This document shows, in pieces, positions 11,823-24,654 of a stretch of 64,000 nt of DNA. A program made the translations under genes and the position numbers. Within the stretch, counting starts at the first letter, position 1. Each line of letters begins with the position of its first letter. A model generated the notes under the pieces. That model did no database searches. It had not been told where the DNA came from and saw only the letters and a program-made list of their open reading frames with translations. The stretch comes from Begonia masoniana (taxonomy: Eukaryota; Streptophyta; Magnoliopsida; Cucurbitales; Begoniaceae), in assembly GCA_022432975.1 (NCBI GenBank), contig CM039504.1, forward strand, positions 1,213,459-1,277,458, given 5' to 3'.

Positions 11823-12282
11823 GCTAAACAGATTTGAGCTGATGAGAGTTTGGGCCTTTGGGGCTGGAGGACTGTGTAGAACGAATGAATTACAAGAAGC
11901 GATGGATGGACCTATAAATTAATGATGACGTTATCTATTTCATTCTGTCTCTTATCAACAACATTTTTTAGAGCTTACTCGAAAAGGTTTGATTGCCATT
12001 TAGCTTGAAAGATTAGTCTCTCGTTAATTAAATGATGTTATATTTATATTCTAATTATTTCTTAAATGTACTCGGATTTGGCAACATTAAGTTAAATAAC
12101 CTTCTAAGTCTAGCAATGAATGACGACGCAAATTGATAACATTTGGCGATAAATTAAGTAATCTCTCTCTCTCGAAAGTGTCTTTCGAAGAAGAAGAAAA
12201 GACATTCCTGGTGGATCAATCATTAGAATACATAATAGGCTTCTGAAACATTTACTTTGATTTCCTGCCCCTAACTTCAAAG

Positions 12283-12339
<57 letters not shown>

Positions 12340-14263
12340 GGAAAATGAAGCATCTAGAAGTATCTTATGGTTCAGATGGTCGTTCCACTTTCATTTTGTT
12401 CCACCATGTATTTTGATCATTAATGACACACACAAAGTCTCTTAGGTTTGTAAGACTTAATTAGTTTCTCTCTTTTGCTCGGTGGGGTTTTATTGTCGCC
12501 CAGATATTGGAAATTAAAGCATGTTTTCATAAAGTTAAAGATGAAAATATGAGTGTACGTGAGCGAAAGACACAAGCTTAGATGACAACACCCATTGGAG
12601 TTTGCATGCTTTCCAACAAATCTAGGTTCAAATTTTAAGGCATGGTTTATAGTATACTCCACAGTAGAGAGAGAGAGAGAGAGGGTTCGGATTTCTGAAG
12701 ACAACTTTTGAAGACAGACAAAAAGATTTGGTCCTTCAATGAATAGTGTTACGGGTATTAGCCATTAGAGAAGCTTTATTTGAATGGACTCACAATTCCA
12801 AATTCCAAAAGCAGCAACAAAAAATATCTTGCTGCATTTCCTCCACTCATGGCTTCAATGCATCGTCCGTGATATCTCATCATTCCATTTTGTCTGTGAA
12901 ATTCTTCCAAAACATAATTATAAAATATTATATATTCGTTCACGTTGACGAATTAACGACAATTTCAAAAATTTAAATTTATCGATCGAAGATAATTTAA
13001 TCATTTATATTTTCTTAACTCACACTCATTTACGTAATATATTATTTTAAATATTTATATTATACTATTATAAATATATCACTAAATGAATTACACACAA
13101 ATACAACCTGAAAATTTGAGATTTTAGAATCTAAAATGAAACGTTATTCATTTTCTTACCTGGAACATGGATGCCCTGTATGAGCCCAAAATTAGGACGA
13201 AAATAGGTGAGCTATTTCAGACAATAACTCTTGAAAAATAGTTTTTAAAAGGAGAATATAATATAGTTAAATGTTACCCAATTTTGCTTTATTCGGGAGA
13301 AGATGTCCCACTTGTTACGTAATCCAAAATTGACAGAAAACGACGCCAAAAAAACGACTTGGTGTCGTTTTAAAGGAATTCTCATTAATGAGGGGAGCCC
13401 CTCCCTAATTAAAACCCACGTGACATATTGAAAATCCATGTCCGATTGAGAAAACAACTGGGTATCTTTATGTTTCTCAGTTTGTTTCGTTTCACTTTAT
13501 TAATAATGTTTTGTAACGACGTCTATATAATCGGTACAATGCAGATGCATATCGTTGTCCACAATTTGCATCGAATTAAATAACATTTCTTTCAAATTGC
13601 CTATAATTTTCAGCGTGTCTTCTTCGTAGTAATGGCGTGAATAAATTTGTCTCTACACTTTAAAGTCTTTGAATTCAAATATCATACGTGAACCAATAAA
13701 ATACGTGGATAACGACTCTAGTAACGACCTAGAAAAGTAAGATGACTGAAATAACTGGTCAGAACTAGGCAACGCTCAAAGTGAGTTTGACCGTCCGACC
13801 CAAAGTATCAAAATAGTTAAAAACAATTAATTTGATCGTGATACTATAAATAGTTGATAAATGGTGCTTCCAATATGGTCTGATAATTATTCCATTGAAG
13901 ATCACTTGATATCTTAGGTTGGGTGGTCGAACTCTCTTCGAGAGTCAGGATCGTTTCTATTGATATTCCTATTGGAGTCTCTTTCTATTTTTATATTGTT
14001 AATCTTCTTCTACTACACAAACAAGATAAGTTAACTTAAAAGCTTACAAAAATATGAGCAACAAAAAAGGGTAAAATATAATTCATATACCAAATAAATT
14101 ACCTTTGTTCGGTGATTGGAAGCTTTAAACAGTTCACGGTGATGCGAGGAAGGAAGCGTGGTCCAAGCCATTAAACACCCAATAAAGGCAGAGCATAGTA
14201 AGAGCTAGCTAAGCAATTGTTTGGACCACTTTCTCAATCATGTCCATTTCTACCATAAAAAAA
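11823..14263. other. Intergenic, AG microsatellites only
   Basis: No gene recognised. A pure AG run lies at 12288-12336 and a shorter one near 12665-12683. Confidence 0.6.
12288..12336. repeat. (AG)n microsatellite
   Basis: Pure AG run of about 49 bp. Confidence 0.95.
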
Positions 14264-14844
14264 AAAAAACAAGTTAAAATCAATTTTAACGTCAAAGTAT
14301 GAATTGAATTTAAAACACCCCATAAATTAAAAATTTTAACAACTATAACCTTAAACTATAAAAAAATATAATAGATCAAACTCTGGCTGGTGGCCGATCA
14401 TCCCGTTCTCAATTTACACCTAGAACGGGAGGCCAATCACCCCCGTTCTGAATTAACGCCGCGAAAGGCCCCCCGTTCTGTCCAGTGCTTACATGGCACT
14501 GTACGTATTGGGTCGCGGGTCGATGTGGGGGGCGAAGACCCCCCATCCAACGCACTGCACGTGATTGGAGAATGGGAGGTCATTGCCCCAGAACGGGAGA
14601 CCGATCCCGATCCCCAATAGTATATAAAAACTCGGCCCCCTCTTCCACCCTCCATTGCTGAAAAATCTTATTTCCTCTGGGCCCCAACATCGATTTCAAC
14701 ACAAAATCTAACTATTTCACGGCCTACCGTGTTGATTTCCCCATCCCTAATTCTTGTCTTCCAATATTATAAAAAAATCTCACAAATCAGAGTCTTAAAT
14801 CATCAAAATTTCCAATTAAACTTAAATCGCCAAATTCCCATCAA

Positions 14845-15832
14845 ATGACACCCAAATTAATGATTAAACGAAAAATTATCCCGTCACAAGAAGGTCCATC
14901 ACAATGTGGCCCTAACGAAAGGCCTCTGCCAAATCGCCCATCAATGTCACAAAGACGACCATTTCAAGGGGATTTGACAAACCGGCCACCATCGTCACAA
15001 GGTGCTCCATGTGAAGCGCGACGACCACCAACTGAGTATTTTTTGAATGAATTTCGAAATCAAATGTGTAAGGAGCAGTTTGAGCAGGATATATCAAATC
15101 GCTTGATTATTCATTCAAATACCGTCAACTTTAGAGGTTAGGAGTCATTAGACATTAAGGAGATGCTCGACAGAATCGTCGTACACAAAGTGTACGATTG
15201 AGGGGCGATAGCAATTATTCGTTTGTTTTATGGGAACTTGATCTCTACTGAGAGGTAGGATATTTGAAGACGTACATTCTTGGTACAGAGATTTTGATAC
15301 ATCCAGAAACAGTTAATGAAGTGCTCGGGTTTGCCGGAGAAGGGAATGAGGTGGAGAGATACTACCATGCTTCTCGATATTGTGATTTTTTCAGATCGGC
15401 GGATGGACTTGACTTCCTTAGGAAAATTATCGAAATGCAAATATCGGAGGGTTTGTGAAGCCAAAATCCAAGGATTTGAACATCAGAGCTCAGGTTATTC
15501 ACAATCTGATAACTCACACCATTCTACCTCAAGATGGACATAGAGATCTCGTTAGCTGCATAGATCTCTATGTGATGGAGAAGTTGTACAACGGGAAGAT
15601 GTTCAACCTTGGCTTTGTGATTTTAGGTCATATGCATGAGATCGGTCAGACATGCAACAATAATCTGCCGTACGGCACGTTAATACAGAAGATCATCGAG
15701 AGAGTTCTGGTTCAGCTATCAATTGGAGAGCAGCCGAGAGCACAAAGATACGGCAATATATTTAATAGGCTTCATTTGATTCGGATGGGCCTAGTTGAAG
15801 TCAACGGGACTTGGGTGTTCAAGGGAGATTAG
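14845..15832 (+). pseudogene. Putative plant transposon protein (PF20167-like), degenerate
   Basis: The reading begins MTPKLMIKRK at 14845 and continues through DISNRLIIHSNTVNF, with stops and frame changes after 15141. It then runs through TEILIHPETVNEVLGF, ERYYHASRYCDFF, IRAQVIHNLITHTILP and the DLVSCIDLYVMEKLYNGK to LGHMHEIGQTC region, ending at the stop after 15829. The order (start of a folded domain, HPETVNEVLG, then VIHNLITHTILP...HRDLVSCIDLYVMEK) matches the plant-specific protein often carried by Mutator-like and related transposons. Its function is unknown. The same protein occurs in the second copy at 23147, so it belongs to the element and is not a chance capture. Confidence 0.65.
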
Positions 15833-16304
15833 GAGGCCTCCACCTCTACAGATGTTTCTATGAAGGAGGTCATCGCGCGGCCATTGTCTCCCTAGACAGC
15901 TAGTAGGTGGGACAGGTAGAAGTATAGACTAAAGTTCCTCGTCAACAAAGTCGAGGAGCTCACCGTCACACAAAGAGAGCTGACGAAAACCCTCATGAAT
16001 TAGATGAAGCAAGATGACAACGATGTCTCGCTATATTTTAGTTTATGTTTTGTATTTCATTTTATGTACTTTAGTTTATGCTATGAGTATTATGATTATA
16101 CTTTATTTTATGTTTTTCATTTAGTTTATGTTATGTGGTGTATGGTGGTACTTTACTTTATTACTGTACTTGAGTGATACTTAATTATCTGAAACTGACT
16201 GTTGATTATAAAATTGTGATTTGAATATGCAGAAATTGTTTGAATCTAACTGTGAGGGACATCGTCAACATAAAATAATACAACTACCACAACGCCCCAA
16301 TATT

Positions 16305-17371
16305 TGAAAGAACAATTGAAACATTATACCTTTTGTTTATCCGAAGCAAATGTCCATTCGTATCTCGATTCGGTTTGTATGTCTTCCTTCAATAATTTCA
16401 AAAACTACGCCCATGAGTCCATACACTCTAATTCCACATTTGCAACAATAACATGATATATTTTATCGTTGCCATCAATATTGACGGCTGTCAGTAATTG
16501 GCTAGGACACGAGTCTTTTAGATGACAGTCATCCAAATAGATAACAAGTCTACCACACTGCAACAAACATGCCTTGCAAATAGTCATAAACATACACATT
16601 TTTTCGAATACACATGACTCATTATCGACAGAGCACACCAAGTAAGTCTGTAGGCTCAATGTGCTATCCGGATTTGATCTACGTATTTCTTCTGTGTACA
16701 ACCACAATAGCTTGTATTGTTCGTCGTCCTTCCCTTCATTAAGTTTTCGTGCTTCGCTTCTTATTCTTCTAGCAAAATTTTGGTGTACTGTTGGCATTCA
16801 AAGCATTCCTCACTGTCTCGATAATGGAAAGAATTTCCCACGTAGTTTGACTTTTGAACCTATCCAAATAATGATTTGTCACTCATTTTGCAATAGTGTA
16901 TCGATTCTCAATTTTCCTTGAACAATTGTGAGAATCGTTGAAACTCTTTATTTGAAACGTAAACTCATTTTGCATCTTCGAACCATGCAGTCTCCAATCA
17001 CACCCGGCCGTCAGTCGCCGAGATTCACTTTTAATAAATTTGATCCCGTAACCATTATTCAAAGCATATTCTACTACTTCTTCTTTAATTGTCTTCAAAG
17101 AACTATATTTTTTTCCCAGATAAAATCTGATCAAAATTTCTCCCCTTACTGGTATGTTTTCTACCGCATCATCCTCTGAGTCGACCATTGTTTGAAGCTC
17201 ATCGTCTAGAGTTTTTAATGTCGATTGCACCTCTATTTCTTCATTACCTTCTAGATGATCGAATGTCCGAAGATCACCATATATGGGCGTAGAGTATGAA
17301 TATCAGTCCATATTGGCATCACAAGTTGTTGTGTCATCTAAATCAACCAATCTACTCGAATCAGAATCCAT
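16305..17371 (-). pseudogene. MULE transposase, N-terminal half only
   Basis: Read from MDSDSSRLVDLDD at 17371, with an in-frame TGA after NMD (near 17310). It continues through the MuDR-type DNA-binding region (RFYLGKKYSSLKTIKEEV, IKFIKSESRRLTAGCDWRL, FNDSHNCSRKIENR). After a frame change comes the start of the catalytic domain (RRIRSEARKLNEGKDDEQ, RLVIYLDDCHLK, QLLTAVNIDGNDKIYHVIVA, DSW). A TAG replaces a conserved tryptophan codon right after DSWA, and homology ends near 16305. The C-terminal half, with the remaining catalytic residues and zinc finger, is deleted, so this copy cannot be autonomous. Confidence 0.82.
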
Positions 17372-17690
17372 CGATGTCACTAATACAGAGAAATTTCATC
17401 TGAATAAGAAAGTGATGGAGATGATTTAGGCGGAAAGAAAGAGACGTAAGCATTGGATATAACGTGGGGTGATTGCCGCCCCCCGTTTGCTGCGTTAATT
17501 CAGAACGGGAGATAATCGGCCCCCTGTTCTAGGCATAAATTGAGAACGGAAGTGATCGGTCACCCGCTATGATTTGATTTGTTACATTTTTTATAGTTTA
17601 AGGTTTTAGTTGTTAAAGTTTTTAATTTAGGGGTGTTTTAAATTAAACTCATACTTTGGAATTTAAATTTGTTTTTAACCCAAAAAACAA

Positions 17691-19380
17691 AAAAGATTAG
17701 GGTTTTTCGTTGGGACGCCAAATTGCAAAGACAAAAAATGGAGAGATTGAGAGAAGAAATATGGAAGAAGGTGAAATATATTATAGGGCAACAAATGGCA
17801 GTTTCATTCGATGTCCTTGTGCTACACTAGATGGGTTACAAGGCCTGAAAGGAAATAACCTTCTTGTCCTGCAAATAAGGGACATATGTCCTCCCAGTTC
17901 AACAAAACCCTACTTTCATATCACATCAGGCAGTATAAGCCAACCGCAATTCACCCCCACTGTGTGCATTATCTTCTAGAGAGAGAAAGTAGAGAGAGTG
18001 AAAACATTACAGTGGTGGGGTCTGTAGAGCACCATGCAAAAGCATGCCCTGTGACTGTGTGACGTCGTGGGGGATATTGGAAATCAAGATGTGTTGCCAT
18101 CCATTTAGATCGCCATGGCTGAGGATTGATCAAGGAATCTGACTGTGTAGATGGCCCACTTAATCAGACGGCTGTGATGGGTTCTCTTCAGAATATATGT
18201 CATCACTGAAACAAAGCTATACAGCCATGGCTTCTCTCTCCCCCCCTTGTTTTGGACTGTGGTTAGATAGCGAGAAGTCATTGCAATAGAACCAGTTCCC
18301 ACTCTCACTTTCTCGTTACAAACCAACAGCAAAAACTCAGTAAAAGGTACTGCCTGACTACTCCAAACTCAAACTATACGTAACGCATATCATATTTTAC
18401 AAGTTATCGAACATAAAAAAAATTGCCAATTTTTTCACACAGTGGACGAGGAAAAGCAGTAAAATAGGGTTTGCAAGAACCGTGTTTTACAGTCGAGAGA
18501 GTCATCACCATGTGCAATATTTAAAAGGAGTTGCAGGAAGAAAACTTAAAATGGTCCTTTCCCTATAAATTCACAATAAATGCTCTCTTTTTGTCCTTTT
18601 ATTCCCTCATAATCGTCTTCTTCCTCGTGGGCATAGCTGGTTTCGTAAATTTAAATCTTTTAGGCTATTAAAACATGCCTTTAGCTGTAGCTACTCCAGG
18701 CACTTTTAGGTTTATTTTATTCATCCATGATCATACGATCATTCACACGGCAAAATTGCATATAAATAATGAGCCAATAATGAGATAATTAATGTAATTT
18801 TGAGAAAATATGTGAGTAGGAATTCCTAGTGAAATGAAAGAGTGTATAAAAAAAGAAAAGAAGGGGATTTGAGAGGGGAGAACATCGATGGACCACAGAC
18901 GATACGTATTAAAAATTACCACCCAACTTGTTGGGAAATTCTAAGGGACTTCTGACCCACTACTGCTACCCCCCTTTCATGTGTCTGGCTTCTTTGAGAA
19001 ATGGGGGTCTACATAAAAGAAATTTAACATTTTTTATTTGATAAAACTTCCTCAAAAGTAACCATCTCCTAATTTGATGAAATTTATACCTTTTTTTCCG
19101 ATTTAATTAGTGAAATACTCTTAGATTAATGCCACAAAGTTCTTCATTGTTCCAACTTATCTCTAGTTTTCTAAATAGAGAGACGTGTATACTCTGGTAA
19201 TTTCAGTTCCCAGAAACGTAGAATTTCATTTTGTAATAGAACAATAGTTTGCTTTTCATTAAGAATGAGGGAAGGGATCTAATCTTTCGTCTAACCTGCT
19301 TTTATTTCAAATAAAATAATAATAAAGAAAGTCATTTTTCAAGCACTTTAGCCTCTCTCTCTCTCTCTTCTTTTGTTTTT
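17691..19380. other. Intergenic, no gene seen
   Basis: No recognisable protein. The sequence is mixed, with AG-rich patches near 17980-18000 and 18225-18245, just upstream of the MIR393 transcription region. Confidence 0.55.
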
Positions 19381-19385
19381 CTTTT

Positions 19386-19392
19386 TATAAAT
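19386..19392 (+). promoter_or_regulatory. Likely TATA box of MIR393
   Basis: tataaat about 115 bp upstream of the MIR393 hairpin, in a CT-rich context usual for plant promoters. The transcript would then start near 19415-19420. Confidence 0.5.
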
Positions 19393-19437
19393 GAAACTTT
19401 CTCTTCCTCTTTCCTCTACAACCTCTTCTGTGTGTCC

Positions 19438-19439
<2 letters not shown>

Positions 19440-19476
<37 letters not shown>
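19440..19476. repeat. (AG)n microsatellite in the MIR393 leader
   Basis: Pure AG run between the likely transcription start and the hairpin. Confidence 0.95.
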
Positions 19477-19479
<3 letters not shown>

Positions 19480-19501
19480 TTATGTGATTAATTCTGACAT
19501 T

Positions 19502-19620
19502 GCTGCTAGAGGAGGAATCCAAAGGGATCGCATTGATCCCAACTCTAATGCTTGTTCTCAAACAAATGTTTATATTTTTGGATCATGCCATCCCTTTGGA
19601 TTTCTCCTTCGGTAGCTTCC
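19502..19620 (+). ncRNA. MIR393: miR393 precursor
   Basis: The 22-nt segment at 19518-19539 (begins tccaaagggatcgcattg) equals the conserved miR393. It pairs with the star strand at 19583-19604 (atcatgccatccctttgg...). The outer stem gctgctagaggagga pairs with the segment ending tctccttcggtagc near 19617, so the fold is a standard single hairpin with a loop of about 40 nt. miR393 directs cleavage of mRNAs for the auxin receptors TIR1/AFB and so tunes auxin responses, including in pathogen response and root growth. Mature and star positions were recognised from memory of the family. The fold was checked only by eye. Confidence 0.95.
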
Positions 19621-22600
19621 AATTTTCGGACCCTCTCCGGCAAATCTCAGCAACTTTTTCTCGCAAAGTTCTTCTAACAGCTCGCCGGAATTGTAGCTTA
19701 TTTCATCCAACTCACTGGAGACGGCACAGTGTGAAATCGTTTCTCATTCAAGTAAGGTAAGCTCTTCTTTTCTGATCTTGCATAGCGAAATCCCTCGAAT
19801 AATATAACCATAGAGCGATGATTATAACATAACTACGCACTCTGAGATTATTTTCGTTTTTCTGAATAATATTTTATCTGGGTTTTTCTTTCTTTAACAA
19901 ATTATACATCCAAATCGGAAATCTAACTACAATTCTTCCGATCTGTTTCTTCGAGGAGTCATAGGGTTGTTTTTATTTACTATTATTAAATATAGTTTTC
20001 ATAGAATACTAATTTACATTGAATTACATGTATTTATGAGCCATTTGATCAATACATACAATGATCTTCTCCTTGGAAGGAAGCAACTTTAGGGGTAATT
20101 GAAATGAAACTCGTTGCATTATCCATACAGCTCCGGCCGCTTACGTACAGACTACAGATAACCTTATTCTTTAGGCCTTAGGGCAAATTCAGTGAATGAA
20201 AATGAAAAAAAAAAAAAAAAAAGATACGTTTATATCCGGCAGTCTTTTTATGCTCAACTATATCTAGTCATTTGCGTAGTAGCTTTACGTCTGTTGTAGT
20301 CCTCGTTGATGAATCATTATAAACAGAAAACAAGTGGAATATAGCTTTTGACTACCATGGCAAGAGAAGAAGAAGAGAAGGTATTTCCCTTGTAGAAATG
20401 AACGATTCAGGCTCAATTATTAAGTTTCCAGGATAATAATTGAACGCCGGTCAGACCCAGGAAGGAAATATGAGAAATTTTCTTGTTGACCGAACAGTAA
20501 TTTGTAACTGAAAAAGAATATATTATAATCAAAGAAGAGCTAGACTCAACGAGGAAAACAAGAACATGTGGTAACCACGGGTCAAATAGTCTTTCTAAAT
20601 CACTTGCTTTCAAGGACTTTGATTAGAATCCAAGGCAGTGAATAATAATAATAATTAATTATTTTTACTTTCCTTTTCTTCCCCAACTTTGGACCTCTCA
20701 TTGAGTGTTCCAAAGGCAATATAGAATCATTTACATGTGCAGTGCGACCTTAAAAAACTGATTTGATTAAGCATTTATCTAATCTTCATAATTGATTATA
20801 GGGTTTCTCTCTCTATTTTATCTCTCATCGCTTAAGCACATGACCCCCAACTCTCTCTCTCTTACAGTTTTCTTTCTATTTTTATCTCTTTTTTCACATG
20901 GCCTCGACCTTTTGTGTACCTTCCCTTCCCATTTTCTTATTCATACCGAATCCAGCATTTACTGTAATATATCTTCTAATCTAATCCGCCAGTTGCTCCA
21001 AATTCTTATTAATCAATATGTTAGTTGGTATTTTAATCAACCTCCTTTTTTAGTCAAAGTATCAGCTAGTGGGAAATCGACCATTTCTCTATAGCTCTCA
21101 TTCCTAAGGCAGAAAACCATCAATTTTATGTACCTGAATATTCCATAATCGGCCACGACTTCTTTGGTATAGTTTCATAAATAATAGTTTTTTTAGTAAA
21201 TTATTGAAAAATTAAAAAAAAAAAAATCATTGGTCCTTGAGATGGGGAGGAAAGAAATAATTTGAGAGCAAGTGAGTGGGAAAATTTCTTAAAAATATGA
21301 AATTTATGGTTGAAATGTCTCCCTCTTAGACTACACAATCTTTGTGAAGGACACACACCAACTTCCAAAAGAAAACCCTAGATGCGTCATTTTATTCAAC
21401 TCCATAAAAGATGGGATTTTCCTCTCATGGTGGACCCTCTTTTTCCTTTGACATGCCTCCGAATTCAAACTCGCATCATCATCTTCTTTTTCCCTTTCTT
21501 TTCTTGTTACAATTTGTGAGGATCTTTACTCATGAATTTGTTTTCTGTTCTCGGTCTCATGCGTCGATGTTCTTAGTTAATTACATTATCTTACAAGTTT
21601 AGCAAATGAATTGTGATAGTTTGTCATGTGAAGTTGACTGTGTCCACCAAATTGAACCCACTTGTTGCCCATGCCTGAAGTAACGGGATGTGGCTTGGAG
21701 AAATCTCCAAGCCACGACCATCCCTCACAAAAAATGGACCAACAGACTGGATCACTGAATATGCAAAATATCAAAAAATTTATAGTTGTGTTGGCACGGG
21801 AATGCCAAAATGCTAAGGTTGCAACAATAACCATGTAATGGATTAACCCCGTTGAATTAAGTTGGTAGGTCGGCTCTTCATTCAAAATTAGGTCAACGAA
21901 CGGTCGAACATCACGTTAAACCATATTTACACCTATTAATATAAATAATAAAAATTTAGTCCAAATTTTGCCATAATAGGCCATGCCGGAATAGCCCATT
22001 AACCTTGTGTGGGATGATAGATTGGACAAGAGTTGGTAAATGATTTATAAATAAAATTCTCTCTTTTAAGTTTATTCAATGCATTTTAGTATAAATTCAA
22101 AAATAAAAATGTATATACTACAACCACAAGCGCATATACGAATTCGTGAGAGAGAATTCCGGGGAAATAATTCTAGACGCAGTAATCTTTAATTTACTGA
22201 TCTCGACGTAGAATTTTGGTAGGTATGCTCTCTATATTTTCATTCTCGTTTTGAAGAACTCAGAATTTTTTGTATATGAATTAGGATACCTACCAAAAAG
22301 TTTTTCAGACTCTGAAAAGATTACGGTTGGTTCACCAGCGGCGATTCCATCAATTTGCTGGCTTCTGTTAGACCATTTGACTCTGGAATTGATGGTTATA
22401 ATTCCAATACAAACACCGTAGAAATGGTCTTCTGGTCGCTTTTCCGGCTGAGGAGCGAGGACAACATAACGAGAGTTGGCCGAGTTGGAAAATCAACTCT
22501 AAGAAGAGGGAGAGAGAGAAAGTTGCCAAGGGCCCAATATGCTAGATTTATGTATAATTTTCGTTATTAATTAATCTGATTTGAAGAAATAAATATTTAT

Positions 22601-22645
22601 TTCCGTACTGCAATAAATAAATTTTAATATTTAATAATTTTTTTT
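19621..22645. other. Intergenic, no further gene seen
   Basis: Contains a poly-A run at about 20204-20222, AT-rich DNA and a short perfect hairpin at 21690-21715. No recognisable coding sequence. Confidence 0.55.
21690..21715. repeat. Perfect short inverted repeat
   Basis: Arms gtggcttggag and ctccaagccac (11 bp) separated by aaat. It is not followed by a T-run and lies in no recognised element. Confidence 0.8.
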
Positions 22646-23146
22646 GGGTAAAAATCATTTTAGCACCTAAACTATAGATTGTTTTTTAAAACACCCTTAA
22701 ACTAATAACCCTAACAAATTCAACTTTCAACTATCATAAACTTAACAATTTAACCTCTCGCGGCCCCTCAATCACCCACGTTCTGCATTTTTTGCCTGGA
22801 ACGGAGAGCCGATCTAAAACAAACGACCCCCCGTTTTTCGGGGGGTTGTTGTCGGGGTTGGAGACACTGTTTACAAATATAGCTCTTAAGAACGAGGGTT
22901 GTCTCCTTATATAGTATATAAGAGATTGGCCCCCATCGGGCCCCCACTTTCAGAAAATAAATTTTTTTCTCTCGGCCGCCACGATTTCAACTCAAAATTT
23001 GACAATTTCATGCCCCCACCTTGTTGATTTCTCTATCTTTGTTGGTTTACTACAACTATCATCCAAAAATTTGACAAATCTAAGCTATAAAACCTCCAAA
23101 AATCCTAAAATCCAAGCCTAAAAATCTCAAGTTCGAGGTCTTTCAA

Positions 23147-24120
23147 ATGGCCCCCAAATTAGTCTTTAAATGAAAGGCTTCGTTACAAGTAGGTCCGTCA
23201 CAAAGTGGCCCAACAAACCGAGCACCATTGTCACAAGGTGTCCCGACATACCGGGCACCGTTGTCACAAGGTGCTCTAGGTCTAGGGCCGCAACCGCCAA
23301 CTGGTTACTTGTCGAATAAATTTTGAAACCAGTCGTGTAAAGAGCTGTTCGAGCGGAATATGTATATCCGCTCAATTATTCATGGGAATGTTGCAAACTT
23401 TAGTGGTTGAGAGTCTTTAGAGATCAAGGAGATGTTTGATAGAATCTCCTTGCAAGGGATGTACGGACTGAGGGAAGAGAGCTGCGACAAAATTGTTCAC
23501 TTATTTTATGCGAACTTGAGCTCCACCGAGAGAATTTGGTGGTTATAGACGTACATTTGCGGTACAAAGATTAATATATCTCCAGAGGTTGTTAACGAGT
23601 TGCTCAAATTTGCCGCATGAGGAAGTGGCGTGAAGAGATACTATCACGCTTCCCGAGACTGTGACTTCTTCAGATCGGCAGAGAGACTAGAGTTCCTGAG
23701 GTAAATTCACCGCAATTCGGACATTGCAGGGTTCGTAAAGCCGAGATCAAAGGACTTGAACGTCAAAGCTCGGGTTATTCACAACCTGATCACCCACACC
23801 ATTGTATCTCGGGATGGACATAGAAATCTGGTGAGCTGCATGGATCTCTATGTGATGGAGAAGCTATACAGCAGCGGGATGTTCGACCCTGGCTACCTGA
23901 TCTTAGGTCACATGCATGAGAACGGTCGGACATGCAGTAAGAACCTGTCATACGACAATTTGTTTTAGAGGATGGTCGAGCAATCTGGGATTCAATTACC
24001 CAATGGAGAGCAGAGGAGAGCATAGAGATCTGTCGATTTATTTGACAGACTTCATCTTACTCGGATGGACATAGTCGAAGTCGACGAGACTTGGATGCGC
24101 AAGGGAGATCAAGGGCCTCC
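23147..24120 (+). pseudogene. Putative plant transposon protein (PF20167-like), degenerate
   Basis: Homologue of 14845-15832. It starts MAPKLVFK and then has a TGA where the other copy has CGA. Later recognisable parts include KEMFDRISLQGMYG, ISPEVVNELLKFA, RYYHASRDCDFFRSAE, ARVIHNLITHTIVSRDGHR, SCMDLYVMEKLYSSGMFDPG and LGHMHENGRTCSKN. Several stops and frame changes interrupt it. The order of motifs is the same as in copy 1. Confidence 0.6.
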
Positions 24121-24654
24121 ACATCTCGGGACGCTCCTATGAGGGATGTCACAGTGCCGCATTGTCCCACCAGGAGACTAATATGTGGGACACCATGGAG
24201 TAGATGTGGGATAAAATGAAGCAGTGGTGGAACATGATAGAGCAAAGGATGGATTTCCTCGTTAGCAGAGTCGATAAGGTCAACTTGTCCAACATACAGT
24301 AGAATGACAGATTCACGCGTTGGATGGAGGCCTCTGACAGCGATGATCCACTCGTAGTGGAATTTTTCATTTTATGTACTTTGCTTTATGTTTTTAATAT
24401 AGTATCATTTGATGTATTGTAGTTTGTATTTATTATCATTTGATGTATTGTAGTTTGTATTTATTATCATTTGATGTACTGTACTTTGTATTTCATTTCA
24501 TTTGATGTCATTTTATATTATGTTTGTACTGTAATTATCTGGATCTGAATGCTGGGTATAAATTATAATTTGAATATACAGGAATTGTGGTTATGGAGGA
24601 GTTATAAAATAAATGAAACTCTATCCACTTTCAACTTTATCTCACTAAATTACA

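Larger units (their letters stand above)
14273..17681. mobile_element. Degenerate Mutator-like element, copy 1 (internally deleted)
   Basis: Long inverted repeats of about 200 bp (roughly 14273-14475 and 17485-17681) share gttaaaa, aaagtatga, ttaaaacacccc, taaattaaaaa and ccttaaactataaaaaa, followed by blocks with cccgttctcaattta and ccgttctgaattaacgc. A-rich 9-mers aaaaaacaa sit at both outer edges (14264-14272 and 17682-17690) and may be the target duplication, though low complexity makes this weak. Inside, a plus-strand plant-transposon-protein pseudogene faces a minus-strand transposase pseudogene that lacks its C-terminal half. Confidence 0.8.
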
